Both the position numbers and the translations under genes were made by a program. The notes under the pieces are model-generated. The model saw only the letters and a list, made by a program, of their open reading frames with translations, was not told the DNA's origin and searched no databases. Shown here in pieces: positions 34,524-43,051 of a stretch of 64,000 nucleotides of DNA. This stretch comes from Labrys okinawensis. GTDB lineage: Bacteria; Pseudomonadota; Alphaproteobacteria; Rhizobiales; Labraceae. Each line of letters begins with the position of its first letter. Position 1 is the first letter of the stretch. The DNA lies in assembly GCF_002982075.1 (NCBI RefSeq), contig NZ_PUEJ01000016.1, forward strand, positions 55,878 to 119,877. Reading direction: 5' to 3'.

Positions 34524-35564
34524 TCACTTCGCCCGGATGAAGCCCACAATGTCCTTCACCGAGGCCATGATCGGGGCGGCGATCGCCCGCGCCCGGTCCG
34601 AGCCCTCGGCCAGCACCGCGTCGATATGGCCGGGATCGGCCATCAGGCGCTTCATCTCGGCGGTGATCGGCGAGATCTTCGCGACGGTGAGATCGGCAAG
34701 CGCCGTCTTGAAGGTCGAGAACTGGCCGCCGCCGAACTCGGCGAGAACCTCAGCCACCGTACGCCCCGCAAGGGCCGCGAAGATCGAGACCAAATTGTCC
34801 GCCTCGGGGCGGCCCTTCAGCCCCTCCTCCTCGCTCGGCAGCGGCTCGGGATCGGTGCGCGCCTTGCGGATCTTGGCGGCGATGGTGTCGGCATCGTCGG
34901 TCATGTTGATGCGCGAGAGGTCGGAAGGGTCGGATTTCGACATCTTCTTGGACCCGTCGCGCAGGCTCATCACGCGGGTCGCCGCCCCCTGGATCAGGGG
35001 CTCGGGCAGCGGGAAGAATCCGCCATTGAAGCCGTTGGCCGCGATGGAATCGCCGAAATCATTGTTGAATTTCGCCGCGATGTCGCGGGCAAGCTCCAGA
35101 TGCTGCTTCTGATCCTCGCCGACGGGCACGTGGGTGGCGCGGTAGACCAGGATGTCGGCGGCCATCAGGGTGGGATAGGCGAACAGGCCCACCGAGGCCG
35201 CCTCCTTGTCCTTGCCGGCCTTCTCCTTGAACTGGGTCATGCGATTGAGCCAGCCCATGCGCGCCACGCAGTTGAACACCCAGGCCAGCTCGGCATGCTC
35301 GGCCACCTGGCTCTGGTTGAAGACGATATGGGCCTTCGGGTCGATGCCGGCGGCCAGGAAGGCGGCGGTGACCTCGCGAATGGCGCTCGCCAGGCTCTTG
35401 GGATCCTGCCAGAGCGTGATGGCGTGCTGATCCACCACGCAATAGATGCATTGATGGCTCTTCTGCATCTCGACGAAACGCTGGATCGCGCCGAGATAAT
35501 TGCCCAGATGCAGGTTGCCGGTCGGCTGAACGCCCGAAAAGACGCGTTCCACGAACTTCGTCAT
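34524..35564 (-). CDS. trpS: Tryptophan--tRNA ligase
   Basis: 346 residues. Class I synthetase motifs: the HIGH equivalent is in GVQPTGNLHLGNYLGA, and KMSKS in GSKKMSKSDPSD. Also VGLFAYPTLMAADILVYRA and VPVGEDQKQHLELARDIA, typical of bacterial TrpRS. Charges tRNA-Trp in the cytoplasm. An unusual double hairpin precedes the gene at 35590-35701. Confidence 0.96.
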   Translation of the reverse strand: MTKFVERVFSGVQPTGNLHLGNYLGAIQRFVEMQKSHQCIYCVVDQHAITLWQDPKSLASAIREVTAAFLAAGIDPKAHIVFNQSQVAEHAELAWVFNCVARMGWLNRMTQFKEKAGKDKEAASVGLFAYPTLMAADILVYRATHVPVGEDQKQHLELARDIAAKFNNDFGDSIAANGFNGGFFPLPEPLIQGAATRVMSLRDGSKKMSKSDPSDLSRINMTDDADTIAAKIRKARTDPEPLPSEEEGLKGRPEADNLVSIFAALAGRTVAEVLAEFGGGQFSTFKTALADLTVAKISPITAEMKRLMADPGHIDAVLAEGSDRARAIAAPIMASVKDIVGFIRAK

Positions 35565-35589
35565 GGCTGGAGGATTCCATATTGTCCAG

Positions 35590-35701
35590 GCAGCTTGTTC
35601 TCGATCGAGCCACCGGCGCGATCGAGAACAAGCTGCAAGATATCGAAAACGTGCACGATTTTCCGGCCAAGCCCGCCGCGGGCCTCACCGGAAAATCGTG
35701 C
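35590..35701. repeat. Tandem two-hairpin element upstream of trpS
   Basis: Hairpin 1: 35590-35607 with 35619-35636, 18-bp perfect arms (gcagcttgttctcgatcg). Hairpin 2: 35653-35666 with 35688-35701, 14-bp perfect arms (gcacgattttccgg), with an inner gcccg/cgggc stem. The architecture resembles the 105-bp family but the sequence differs. Bases 35565-35992 hold no gene. Confidence 0.85.
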
Positions 35702-35992
35702 CTCGGCTAGCGCTTATGGCGGGCGCTGGCGCAAGACGCAAGTGCGGGCGGCAGGAACGGCTGGGCGATCGGGTGAAAGCGTTCCGGTCATCCCGGACGC
35801 GGTGCGGCCTGTAATGCTGCGCCGCAGAGGCGGGTCCGCAGGCAGAAAAGGGCCGCGCCACTTTGCGGCGCAGTGTGCACGGGATGACATTTTCCTTTCA
35901 CCCGATGGCACAGCCCGCCCCGGCACTGGTGCAAGGCTCCAACTTGCCGGCTCCGTCCAGGCCCTGTACGCATGCGGAGCTGGAGCCTCGCC

Positions 35993-37693
35993 GTGACTGC
36001 ATCTTCCCCCTCCCTGCGCGTGCTGATCGTCGGCGGCTACGGCATTTTCGGCGGACGGCTGGCGGAATTGCTGGCGGACGAGCCCCGCCTCACCCTCATC
36101 ATCGCCGGACGCTCTCTGGCCAAGGCCGAATTCTTCTGCGCCAGCCGTCCCGTGCGGGCCCGCCTGTTCCCGGCCGAGTTCGACCGCGACCAGCCCCTCG
36201 AGCCGCAATTGCGCGCCCTGAAGCCGGACGTCATCGTCGATGCCAGCGGCCCCTTCCAGGACTATGGCAAGCAGCCCTATCGCCTGATCGAGGCCGCGAT
36301 CGCCCATGGCGCCGATTATTTCGACTTCTCGGATGGGGCGGCCTTCGTGCGCGGCGTTACCGGCCTCGACGCGGCGGCCCGGCAGCGCGGCGTCGCCATC
36401 CTGTCCGGCGTCAGCAGTTTTCCCGTGCTTACCGCCGCGGTCGTCAGGCACCTTGCCGGCGCCTTCTCGCGCATCGATGCCATCCGCGCCGGCATCGCTC
36501 CCTCGCCACATGCGATCGTCGGCGAGAACGTGCTCAGGGCGATCGCCGGATATGCCGGTCAGGCCGTGCCTGCCCGGCGGCGCGGGCAGACCCTGCTCGT
36601 GCATCCGCTCACCGAAACCTGCCGCTTCACCATCGCGCCGCCGGGAAAGCTGCCGCTGCCCAACACGCTGTTCTCCCTGGTGGAGGTGCCCGATCTCCTG
36701 CTGCTCGCCGATCTGTGGCCGGGCCTGCGCTCGGTCTGGGTCGGCGCCGGCCCGCGTCCGGAGATCCTGCACCACTGCCTGATCGGGCTGAGCCTGCTGG
36801 TGCGCTGGAAAATCCTGCCCTCCCTCGCGCCGCTCGCCGGCCTGTTCCTCCGGGCAGGCCGCATCCTGCGCTGGGGCTCTCATCGCGGCGGCATGGTCGT
36901 CGAGGTCGAGGGCGCGGGGCATCGCGGCGAGAAGCTGGCCCGCGGCTGGCATCTCACGGCCGAGGGCGACGACGGCCCCTATATTCCGGCCATGGCGATC
37001 GAGGCCCTGATCCGCCAGCGCCTCGATGGCACCAGGCCGGAGCCGGGCGCCCGCTCGGCGGCTGGCGCCCTCACCCTGGCCGACTATGATCGCGTCTTTG
37101 CCGGCCGTCCCTTCGCCCATGGCACGCGCGACCTCGCCGCCGAGGCGAGCCTGCCGCTTTACCCGCGCATCCTGGGCTCGGCCTACCAGGACCTGCCGCC
37201 GGCCATCCAGGCCCTGCACCGGCATGAAGCGGGCCACGTCGTCAGCGGCCGCGCCAGCGTAGAGCGCGGCAAGGGGTTGTTGTCGCGGCTGGTCGGCGCC
37301 CTCGTCGGCTTCCCCGAGGCCGGCACGGATGTTCCGGTGCGCGTAACGTTCGAGATCGAGGACGGACGGGAGGTCTGGACCCGGGAATTTGCCGGGCGCC
37401 GCTTCCGCTCGGTCCAGACCGCCGGGCGCGGCCGCAACGCCTATCTGGTCGACGAACGTTTCGGCCTGCTGAGCTTCGCGCTGGCCCTCCTGGTCGAGGA
37501 CGGCAGGCTGAAGCTCGTCGTGCGCAACTGGCGCTTCCTCGGCCTGAGGCTGCCCCGGTTCCTGGCTCCCTCTGGCGACAGTTTCGAGAGCGCCGAGGAT
37601 GGGCGCTTCAACTTTCATGTCGAGATCGCCCATCCCCTGCTCGGCCTGATCGTGCGCTACAAGGGCTGGCTGGTCTCCGAACCCCGGAACTGA
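35993..37693 (+). CDS. Saccharopine dehydrogenase-like oxidoreductase fused to DUF4166
   Basis: 566 residues if GTG 35993, preceded by TGGAGCC, is the start; ATG 35972 is the alternative. Residues 1-130 form a Rossmann domain (LRVLIVGGYGIFGGRLAELL, DVIVDASGPFQDYG) like trans-acting saccharopine dehydrogenase/SDR-related proteins. The middle has hydrophobic segments (LFSLVEVPDLLLLADLWPGL, HHCLIGLSLLVRWKI). The last 200 residues, from LPLYPRILGSAYQDLPPAIQ through HVVSGRASV and the C-terminal GLIVRYKGWLV, match DUF4166. Reaction unknown. Isolated gene. Confidence 0.78.
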   Translation: MTASSPSLRVLIVGGYGIFGGRLAELLADEPRLTLIIAGRSLAKAEFFCASRPVRARLFPAEFDRDQPLEPQLRALKPDVIVDASGPFQDYGKQPYRLIEAAIAHGADYFDFSDGAAFVRGVTGLDAAARQRGVAILSGVSSFPVLTAAVVRHLAGAFSRIDAIRAGIAPSPHAIVGENVLRAIAGYAGQAVPARRRGQTLLVHPLTETCRFTIAPPGKLPLPNTLFSLVEVPDLLLLADLWPGLRSVWVGAGPRPEILHHCLIGLSLLVRWKILPSLAPLAGLFLRAGRILRWGSHRGGMVVEVEGAGHRGEKLARGWHLTAEGDDGPYIPAMAIEALIRQRLDGTRPEPGARSAAGALTLADYDRVFAGRPFAHGTRDLAAEASLPLYPRILGSAYQDLPPAIQALHRHEAGHVVSGRASVERGKGLLSRLVGALVGFPEAGTDVPVRVTFEIEDGREVWTREFAGRRFRSVQTAGRGRNAYLVDERFGLLSFALALLVEDGRLKLVVRNWRFLGLRLPRFLAPSGDSFESAEDGRFNFHVEIAHPLLGLIVRYKGWLVSEPRN

Positions 37694-37737
37694 GCGCGGT
37701 CTCCGACGGCAATACAGTTCAGTTCGTGGATGGCTTC

Positions 37738-37770
37738 CAAATAGCCGGGTCAGGCCCGGCTATGACAATC
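37738..37770. repeat. gccgggc/gcccggc-type palindrome, short copy
   Basis: atagccgggtcaggcccggctatgaca, one hairpin after the DUF4166 gene, possibly its terminator. Confidence 0.65.
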
Positions 37771-37848
37771 CGGAGCTTTTTCCGGGATGACGGAGCGCAT
37801 CGCCAAAGGCGTCCGTCATCTGGCGAGCTGGCCTCGAAGCGCCGTCGC

Positions 37849-38106
37849 TCACATCGCCTTCATGGCCTTGCGATGCTTCTTCATCATCTTCTTCTTGGCC
37901 ATCTTCTTCATCGGCTTCTTCATGGTGTCGCCCTTCATCGCATCGCCCTTCATGGCTTCACCCTGCATCGCCGTCGGTTTCATCGTTTGCGACTGCATCG
38001 TGTTCGTCTGCGGCATCGCGTCCTGGGCTTGCGCCAGAGAGACCGTGGCGAAAGCCAGCCCCAGGCCCAACAGGCCCGCAGAGGCGAGTTTGGCAAGATG
38101 ATCCAT
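37849..38106 (-). CDS. Secreted Met/Lys-rich pentapeptide (MXKDX-type) repeat protein
   Basis: 85 residues from ATG 38106 with AGAAAGGAAC upstream; the frame continues upstream but without a site. Signal peptide to about residue 28 (VSLAQAQD). Then short Met-rich repeats (TMKPTAMQGEAMKGDAMKGD) and a highly basic KKPMKKMAKKKMMKK tail. It matches the pattern of 'pentapeptide MXKDX repeat' proteins. Metal (copper) binding through Met is plausible but unproven. 89 bp downstream of the DUF1223 gene on the same strand. Confidence 0.75.
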   Translation of the reverse strand: MDHLAKLASAGLLGLGLAFATVSLAQAQDAMPQTNTMQSQTMKPTAMQGEAMKGDAMKGDTMKKPMKKMAKKKMMKKHRKAMKAM

Positions 38107-38195
38107 GATCCGTTCCTTTCTGTGATTGCGCCGGGGCGCAGGGAGAGCCGGACGAGCCGCCCGGCGGGTGGAGAGGCGAGGGTTTGGATGCCACC

Positions 38196-38921
38196 TCAAT
38201 CGGTGGCGGCTGCCTGGATGGGCCCGCCATCCGGCGCCTGCAGCAGGATGGCGGTGCGCAGGCCGGCCGGCGCCGGCGCGATCGGCAGATCGAGAGCTTC
38301 GCCCTTCCAACGGCCGAGCCGGACCAGATCGTGCACGACATTCTTGTGCGGCAGGGTGCGGCCGGCATTCTCGCCGGCGCGCACCGGCACCTCGACCTGC
38401 CTCGGGTCATAGCGCACCAGCCAGATGTCGAGCCCGCTCCGGGGCGAGGCCTGGCGGCCGATGGCGACATGGCCGGATGAGACGGTCAGGCTCGGCGCGG
38501 CATCCGGCACGCCTGCCCCGGCGATCGCCGCATCGACCTCGGCAAGGTCGTTGCCGACCAGCGAGGCCCGGCCGTTCACCACCATTTGCGGCGTGAACGG
38601 ACCGCTCTGCCCGAGAGGCCTTTCATAGGTCACCTGGCGCTGCGTGTAGTCAGGGCGCGCGAAGACGTCCTTCCAGCCCAGCCGGTCCCAATAGGTGACG
38701 CTGAAGCTCAGGGCCAGCACGCCGGGCCGCCGGCTGATCGCAGCCAGATTGGCATTGGCGGGCGGGCAGGACGAACAGCCCTGGCTGGTGAAGAGCTCCA
38801 CCACGGTGAGCGGCCTCGCCTCGACCGGCGCCGCGCCACCGAGCAAGGGCACGATCAGGCCCAATGCCGGCAAAGCCAGCCGCAAAGCGCCAAAACATGG
38901 CCTCTTCGTCGATCGCCTCAT
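38196..38921 (-). CDS. DUF1223 secreted thioredoxin-like protein
   Basis: 241 residues with a signal peptide (hydrophobic 13-30). The body opens with VVELFTSQGCSSCPPANANL, a thioredoxin-like strand with a CSSC pair, then FSVTYWDRLGWKDVFARPDY and PQMVVNGRASLVGND, all hallmarks of DUF1223. Periplasmic; redox role inferred from the CxxC. In tandem with the MXKDX-type gene. Confidence 0.85.
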   Translation of the reverse strand: MRRSTKRPCFGALRLALPALGLIVPLLGGAAPVEARPLTVVELFTSQGCSSCPPANANLAAISRRPGVLALSFSVTYWDRLGWKDVFARPDYTQRQVTYERPLGQSGPFTPQMVVNGRASLVGNDLAEVDAAIAGAGVPDAAPSLTVSSGHVAIGRQASPRSGLDIWLVRYDPRQVEVPVRAGENAGRTLPHKNVVHDLVRLGRWKGEALDLPIAPAPAGLRTAILLQAPDGGPIQAAATD

Positions 38922-39283
38922 CCACGGCCTCGTCAGTCTTCGACCCCGACAAGGGCCGCTTCCCAGATTTATTCGTCGGCGGGTCGAGGTTCGTTACAGG
39001 CTCACGGCCTCGTGATGATGTGGCGTTGGCATCGCGGATACCGCCGGAAAACACGCAAGGAGGCGTGAATTCGCTGCTGTTTCACCGATTCCCGGCGCTT
39101 CGCGCTTTCGTTCGGCGGCGGGGCGGTGTAAGAGGCGCCCACAATCGTCCCTGGAGCAGAGCGCGTTTTGGTGAAAACGCGTCTTTACTCTAGCGCCTTG
39201 GTTCGACGCGTCTTTGCAGTCTGGGATGATTCCACCAGACCGCAAGACGCTTTAGCTCATTCGAAACGTTTCAGGACATCATC
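38922..39283. other. Intergenic region before efp
   Basis: No convincing gene; reading frames here have atypical composition and no ribosome sites. Contains a copy of the 105-bp repeat (39151-39254) and a palindrome gaaacgtttc (39262-39271) just before the efp ribosome site. Confidence 0.5.
39151..39254 (+). repeat. 105-bp two-hairpin intergenic repeat, copy 4 (diverged)
   Basis: ctggagcagagcgcgttttg ... gttcgacgcgtctttgcagt ... ccgcaagacgcttta. First hairpin altered (gttttggtgaaaac) but still paired. Ends 30 bp before the efp start. Confidence 0.8.
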
Positions 39284-39850
39284 GTGAAGGTCATCGCCAG
39301 TCAGATCCGCAAGGGCAACGTCGTCGAGATCGACAATCAGCTCTACGTCGTGCTCAAGGCCGAGAGTTTCTTCCCGGGCAAGGGCACGCCCACCACCCAG
39401 ATCGACATGCGTCGCCTGTCGGACGGCGTGAAGACCGTCCAGCGCTACCGCACCACTGAGCAGGTGGAGCGCGCCTTCATCGAGACCAAGTCGCACACCT
39501 ATCTCTATGAAGATGCGCATGGCTACGCCTTCATGAACATGGACAGCTACGAGCAGGTCGCGGTGCCGGCCGACGTGATCGGCGACCAGTCGGTCTATCT
39601 GGCCGAGAACATGGAATGCCAGATCAGCCTCTATAACGGCGTGCCCGTGGCGATCGAACTGCCGGCCCGCGTGGTCCTGGAAGTGACGGAAACCGAGCCG
39701 GTGACCAAGGGCCAGACGGCTTCCTCCTCCTACAAGCCCGCCACCCTCTCCAACGGCGTGCGCACCACGGTGCCGCCGCACATCACCGCCGGCACCCGCG
39801 TGGTGATCATGACGGAAGACGGCTCCTACGTCGAACGCGCCAAGGACTGA
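39284..39850 (+). CDS. efp: Elongation factor P
   Basis: 188 residues from a GTG start (39284) preceded by CAGGA. Three beta-barrel domains. The modification loop is ESFFPGKGTPTTQ, with Lys33 as the residue lysylated by EpmA in many proteobacteria. Domain 2/3 segments VAIELPARVVLEVTETEP and the end ITAGTRVVIMTEDGSYVERA are typical. Rescues ribosomes stalled at polyproline. epmA/epmB are not in the window. Confidence 0.96.
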   Translation: MKVIASQIRKGNVVEIDNQLYVVLKAESFFPGKGTPTTQIDMRRLSDGVKTVQRYRTTEQVERAFIETKSHTYLYEDAHGYAFMNMDSYEQVAVPADVIGDQSVYLAENMECQISLYNGVPVAIELPARVVLEVTETEPVTKGQTASSSYKPATLSNGVRTTVPPHITAGTRVVIMTEDGSYVERAKD

Positions 39851-39889
39851 GCCAACCCATCAGCCCATTACGGCCCGTTCACGGGCTTG

Positions 39890-40354
39890 CTATTCGAAAG
39901 CCCTGGCTGCATTCGCCAGGGCTTTTCTTTCTTCCGGCGTCGGCCCATAGCGATTGGCTCCCCGCCCGCCTGGGATGAGACCGAGGACGAGAAGGCAGGC
40001 GGAGGCGAACATCATCGCCGCGCTTGTCAAGGTGATGGCGATGCCGAGTGGCACCCTGTCGTTCATGGCCAGATAGTACAGAACGGAAGGCGCCGCCCCC
40101 GAGGCGAAAATCACCGCCCTGGCAATCCATGGCGAGGCACCGATGTCGGAGAGGCGTCGGCCGGCCAGCCAGGCCAGCAGGATGGCGAAAAACGCCAAGA
40201 GGCCGGAGCGCCGCAACCCCGCTCCCAACTGCAAGGTTTCGAAGACACGAATACCCAGCGCAAAACAGCCCGCCACCAGGAGGAGGCCCAGCCAATAAGG
40301 CAGACGGCGCAGGCGGCCTCTTTCACGAAAGAGCTGGACCAGGACGCGCGGCAT
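39890..40354 (-). CDS. DUF805 membrane protein
   Basis: 154 residues. About four hydrophobic helices: PYWLGLLLVAGCFALGI, SGLLAFFAILLAWLA, AVIFASGAAPSVLYYLA and ITLTSAAMMFASACLLVLGL. RRLSDIGASPW and the final LIPGGRGANRYGPTPEE are the DUF805 hallmarks. Function unknown. Converges on efp, whose likely terminator lies inside this gene's 3' end. 8 bp after pyrF, so probably co-transcribed. Confidence 0.82.
   Translation of the reverse strand: MPRVLVQLFRERGRLRRLPYWLGLLLVAGCFALGIRVFETLQLGAGLRRSGLLAFFAILLAWLAGRRLSDIGASPWIARAVIFASGAAPSVLYYLAMNDRVPLGIAITLTSAAMMFASACLLVLGLIPGGRGANRYGPTPEERKALANAARAFE
39900..39930 (+). terminator. Rho-independent terminator of efp
   Basis: gccctgg (39900-39906) pairs with ccagggc (39916-39922), followed by ttttcttt. 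Lies inside the last codons of the opposing DUF805 gene. A weaker gcccg/cgggc hairpin precedes it at about 39873. Confidence 0.7.
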
Positions 40355-40362
40355 GATGGCGC

Positions 40363-41070
40363 TCAGACCGGTACCGACTCTGCCGCCGCCGCGATCTCCG
40401 CCTGGATCGCCTCGGCCGCAGCCTTGGGATCGGGAGCCGCCACGATGGGGCGGGCCACCACGAGATGGTCGGCCCCGGCGCGGATGGCATCGCCGGGCGT
40501 CATCACGCGCTTCTGGTCGCCGCTGTCGCTGCCGGCCGGGCGCACGCCCGGGGTCACCAGCAGCATGCTGTCACCCACCTTGTTGCGAGTGGATACCGCC
40601 TCTTCCGGCGATAGGATCAGGCCGGGCACGCCGATCGACATCGCCTGGGCCACACGCTGGGCCACCAGTTCGCTGACGCTCTGGCGATAGCCCGCCTCGG
40701 CGAGGTCGGCATCGTCATAGGACGTCATCACGGTGACGGCGAGGATCTTCAGGTCCGAGCCGCGGGCGCCTTCGACCGCGGCCCGCATCGTCTGGGGGAA
40801 GGCATGCACGGTGAGGAAGGTCATGCCCATGCCGGCAATGGCCTCGACCGCCTTGGTCACGGTGTTGCCGATGTCGTGCAGCTTCATGTCGAGGAAGATC
40901 TTCTTGCCCGAACGCGCCAGGTCCTGGGCAAAGGGCAGGCCGCCATTGAAGACGAGCTGATAGCCGATCTTGTAGAAGGTCACGCTGTCGCCAAGCCGGG
41001 TTACCAGGGCTTCGGCCTTGGCGACGCTGTCGACATCCAGGCCACAGATCAGGCGGTCTTTCGTATTCAA
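40363..41070 (-). CDS. pyrF: Orotidine 5'-phosphate decarboxylase
   Basis: 235 residues from a TTG start (41070) six bases after GAGGAA. Catalytic Lys/Asp motif in FLDMKLHDIGNTVTKA, with LICGLDVDS at the start and the phosphate loop VVARPIVAAPDPKAAA at the end. Converts OMP to UMP in pyrimidine synthesis. The start lies 1 bp after the stop codon of the upstream phospholipid methyltransferase gene, so translation is probably linked. Confidence 0.95.
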   Translation of the reverse strand: MNTKDRLICGLDVDSVAKAEALVTRLGDSVTFYKIGYQLVFNGGLPFAQDLARSGKKIFLDMKLHDIGNTVTKAVEAIAGMGMTFLTVHAFPQTMRAAVEGARGSDLKILAVTVMTSYDDADLAEAGYRQSVSELVAQRVAQAMSIGVPGLILSPEEAVSTRNKVGDSMLLVTPGVRPAGSDSGDQKRVMTPGDAIRAGADHLVVARPIVAAPDPKAAAEAIQAEIAAAAESVPV

Positions 41071-41071
41071 A

Positions 41072-41689
41072 TCAGTTCCTCAGCAGTTGGCGATAGGTCC
41101 AGACGCGGGCGGGCGGTACGTTGCGCCAGATACGCGGCGACGCCTGCCAGGTGAAGAAGGCGTTCTTGGTGGGAATCGGCGAGGTCAGCGAATAGGTGAA
41201 CTGGATGAAGGCCGCGTCGGGCTGCATCAGGGTGAAGGCCTGCGACAAGAGGTCGAGGCGCTGCCGTTCCGGCTTGGTCAGCAGCGGCAGGCCGCAGACC
41301 ACGGCCGCAGCCTTGCCGGGAAGCCGGCCGTCCAGCGTCCTGGCCAGGGCATAGGCATCGCCCTGCACCACAGTCGCCCTGGGAAAGCGCCGGGAGAGGA
41401 GATCGCAGAATTGCGGGCTGTATTCGACAAGGACCAGGCGATCCTCGGCGACGCCTCGCTCGACCAGCGCCTGGGTGATCGGACCGGTGCCGGGCCCGAT
41501 CTCCACCACCGGCCCTTCGGAGGCCGGATCGACGCAATTGGCCATTGCCTTGGACAGGAAAGGGCTGGAAGGCGTGATCGATCCCATCTGCAGGGGCTTT
41601 TCGGTCCAGCTGCGGAAGAACTGGGCGGCCTCGCCGAAACGCCTGGATGGCTTGCAATTGTCACGTCGCGCGCCGCCCTTGTGGACCAT
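41072..41689 (-). CDS. PmtA-like phospholipid N-methyltransferase
   Basis: 205 residues from ATG 41689 with AAGGAG at good spacing. SAM motif VVEIGPGTGPITQALVERGV, LVLVEYSPQFCDLLSRRFP and VVQGDAYAL; PE-methyltransferases of the Agrobacterium/Sinorhizobium PmtA group share this KsgA-like pattern. The N-terminal FFRSWTEKPLQMGSITPSSP matches PmtA. It would convert phosphatidylethanolamine to phosphatidylcholine at the inner membrane face. An rRNA dimethylase is less likely given the small size. Confidence 0.78.
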   Translation of the reverse strand: MVHKGGARRDNCKPSRRFGEAAQFFRSWTEKPLQMGSITPSSPFLSKAMANCVDPASEGPVVEIGPGTGPITQALVERGVAEDRLVLVEYSPQFCDLLSRRFPRATVVQGDAYALARTLDGRLPGKAAAVVCGLPLLTKPERQRLDLLSQAFTLMQPDAAFIQFTYSLTSPIPTKNAFFTWQASPRIWRNVPPARVWTYRQLLRN

Positions 41690-41770
41690 CGGCCTGCTCC
41701 TTGCTTGCCCCGTTCGCATCGCTATTGGCGAACGCCGCCGCCGTCAAGCGATCCCTGCGTCCGATCATCG

Positions 41771-42910
41771 CTATAAGGCCTCCTGAGGCGCCGGTGCAGC
41801 ATGACCCGCAGCCCGCCATTCCGCCCGCACATCGGCGTCGGTCTCCTGTTGCCGCCGCCAGGACTGGGCTGCCAGGCGGCTGGGAGCGAGGCGGGCCAGC
41901 GCCCAGACCGCCATGGCGCGTACCAGCGCCGATCCGTCGACGAGAAGCCGTTCGGCCTCCTCGACAAGCCCCGGATCGCCGGAATTGCCGATGGCGATCA
42001 GTACATTGCGGATGAAACGGTCGCGCCCGATGCGCTTCACCGGGTTCTTGGCAAACAGCGCCCGAAAGGTCGGATCGTCCAGCCGCGCCAGTTCCGCCAG
42101 CCGCGGGGCCTGCAGTGCCTCCCGCGCCTTGAGTTTATGTTCGCGTGCCGCCACCGCGAATTTGTTCCAGGGGCAGGCCGCCAGGCAATCGTCGCAGCCA
42201 TAGATGCGGTTGCCGATCGCCTCGCGAAACTCGGCGGGGATGGGTCCCTTGTTCTCGATGGTGAGATAGGAGATGCAGCGCCGGGCATCGAGCCGGTAGG
42301 GCGCGGGAAAGGCGGCGGTCGGGCAGGCATCGAGGCAGGCCCGGCAGGAGCCACACCGGTCCCGTTCCGGCGCATCGGCCTCGATTTCGGTGGCGCTGAA
42401 GATCGAGCCCAGAAAGAGCCAGGAGCCGAAGTCCCGGCTGACCAGATTGGTGTGCTTGCCCTGCCAGCCCAGGCCCGCCGCGGCGGCCAGGGGCTTTTCC
42501 ATCACCGGCGCGGTGTCGACGAACACCTTGAGCGGTGCCCCTGTCACCTCGCCCCACCAGCGCCCGAGGCTTTTCAGCCGTTTCTTGATGACGTCGTGAT
42601 AGTCGTCGCCCTGGGCATAGACCGAGATCAGCCCGCCGGAGCGATCGGAAAGCCCGGCCATCGGATCCCCGTCGGGGCCGTAGTTGACGCCCAGCATGAT
42701 GATGCTGCGCACCTCCGGCCAGAGCGTGGCGGGGGCGCCGCGCTGCTCGGCGCGCTCCTGCATCCAGCCCATCTCGCCATGGAACCCTTCCTCGAGAAAG
42801 CGGCGCAGCCGTGCCGGCGCCTCGGGGATGGCCTCGGGCGTGGTGACGCGGACGACATCGAAGCCTTCCGCTTCGGCGCGCTGGAGGAGCTCTGTCTTGA
42901 GGGCGCTCAC
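41771..42910 (-). CDS. queG: tRNA epoxyqueuosine(34) reductase
   Basis: 379 residues from GTG 42910, placed after AAGGAGGTCGCC; the longer frame to 43015 has no support. N-terminal cobalamin-binding part with GLISVYAQGDDYHDVIKKRL and DTAPVMEKPLAAAAGLGW. Two [4Fe-4S] motifs: CGSCRACLDACPTAA and CDDCLAACPW. A HEAT-like C-terminal tail follows (RFIRNVLIAIGNSGDP). Last step of queuosine formation; needs cobalamin, of interest because a CobC homologue is encoded at 18.9 kb. Confidence 0.93.
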   Translation of the reverse strand: MSALKTELLQRAEAEGFDVVRVTTPEAIPEAPARLRRFLEEGFHGEMGWMQERAEQRGAPATLWPEVRSIIMLGVNYGPDGDPMAGLSDRSGGLISVYAQGDDYHDVIKKRLKSLGRWWGEVTGAPLKVFVDTAPVMEKPLAAAAGLGWQGKHTNLVSRDFGSWLFLGSIFSATEIEADAPERDRCGSCRACLDACPTAAFPAPYRLDARRCISYLTIENKGPIPAEFREAIGNRIYGCDDCLAACPWNKFAVAAREHKLKAREALQAPRLAELARLDDPTFRALFAKNPVKRIGRDRFIRNVLIAIGNSGDPGLVEEAERLLVDGSALVRAMAVWALARLAPSRLAAQSWRRQQETDADVRAEWRAAGHAAPAPQEAL

Positions 42911-43051
42911 GGCGACCTCCTTGCGCGAGGCCACCGGCGTCCGGGGAACTGCCCCTCCGCAAAGTTCAAAAGCACTTGCACCGTCATCCCCGGCACGGCC
43001 GCAGGCCGTGGGCAACGGAACGCAGGCAGCCTCAAGCCGGAAAATACCAAG

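Noticed and set aside
34333..34527. N-terminal extension of the GST gene
   Set aside because: It translates the palindromic repeat; the ATG at 34332 has a proper ribosome site and the family start.
39054..39193. Small frames between DUF1223 and efp
   Set aside because: They overlap a repeat, lack ribosome sites and show no protein-like pattern.
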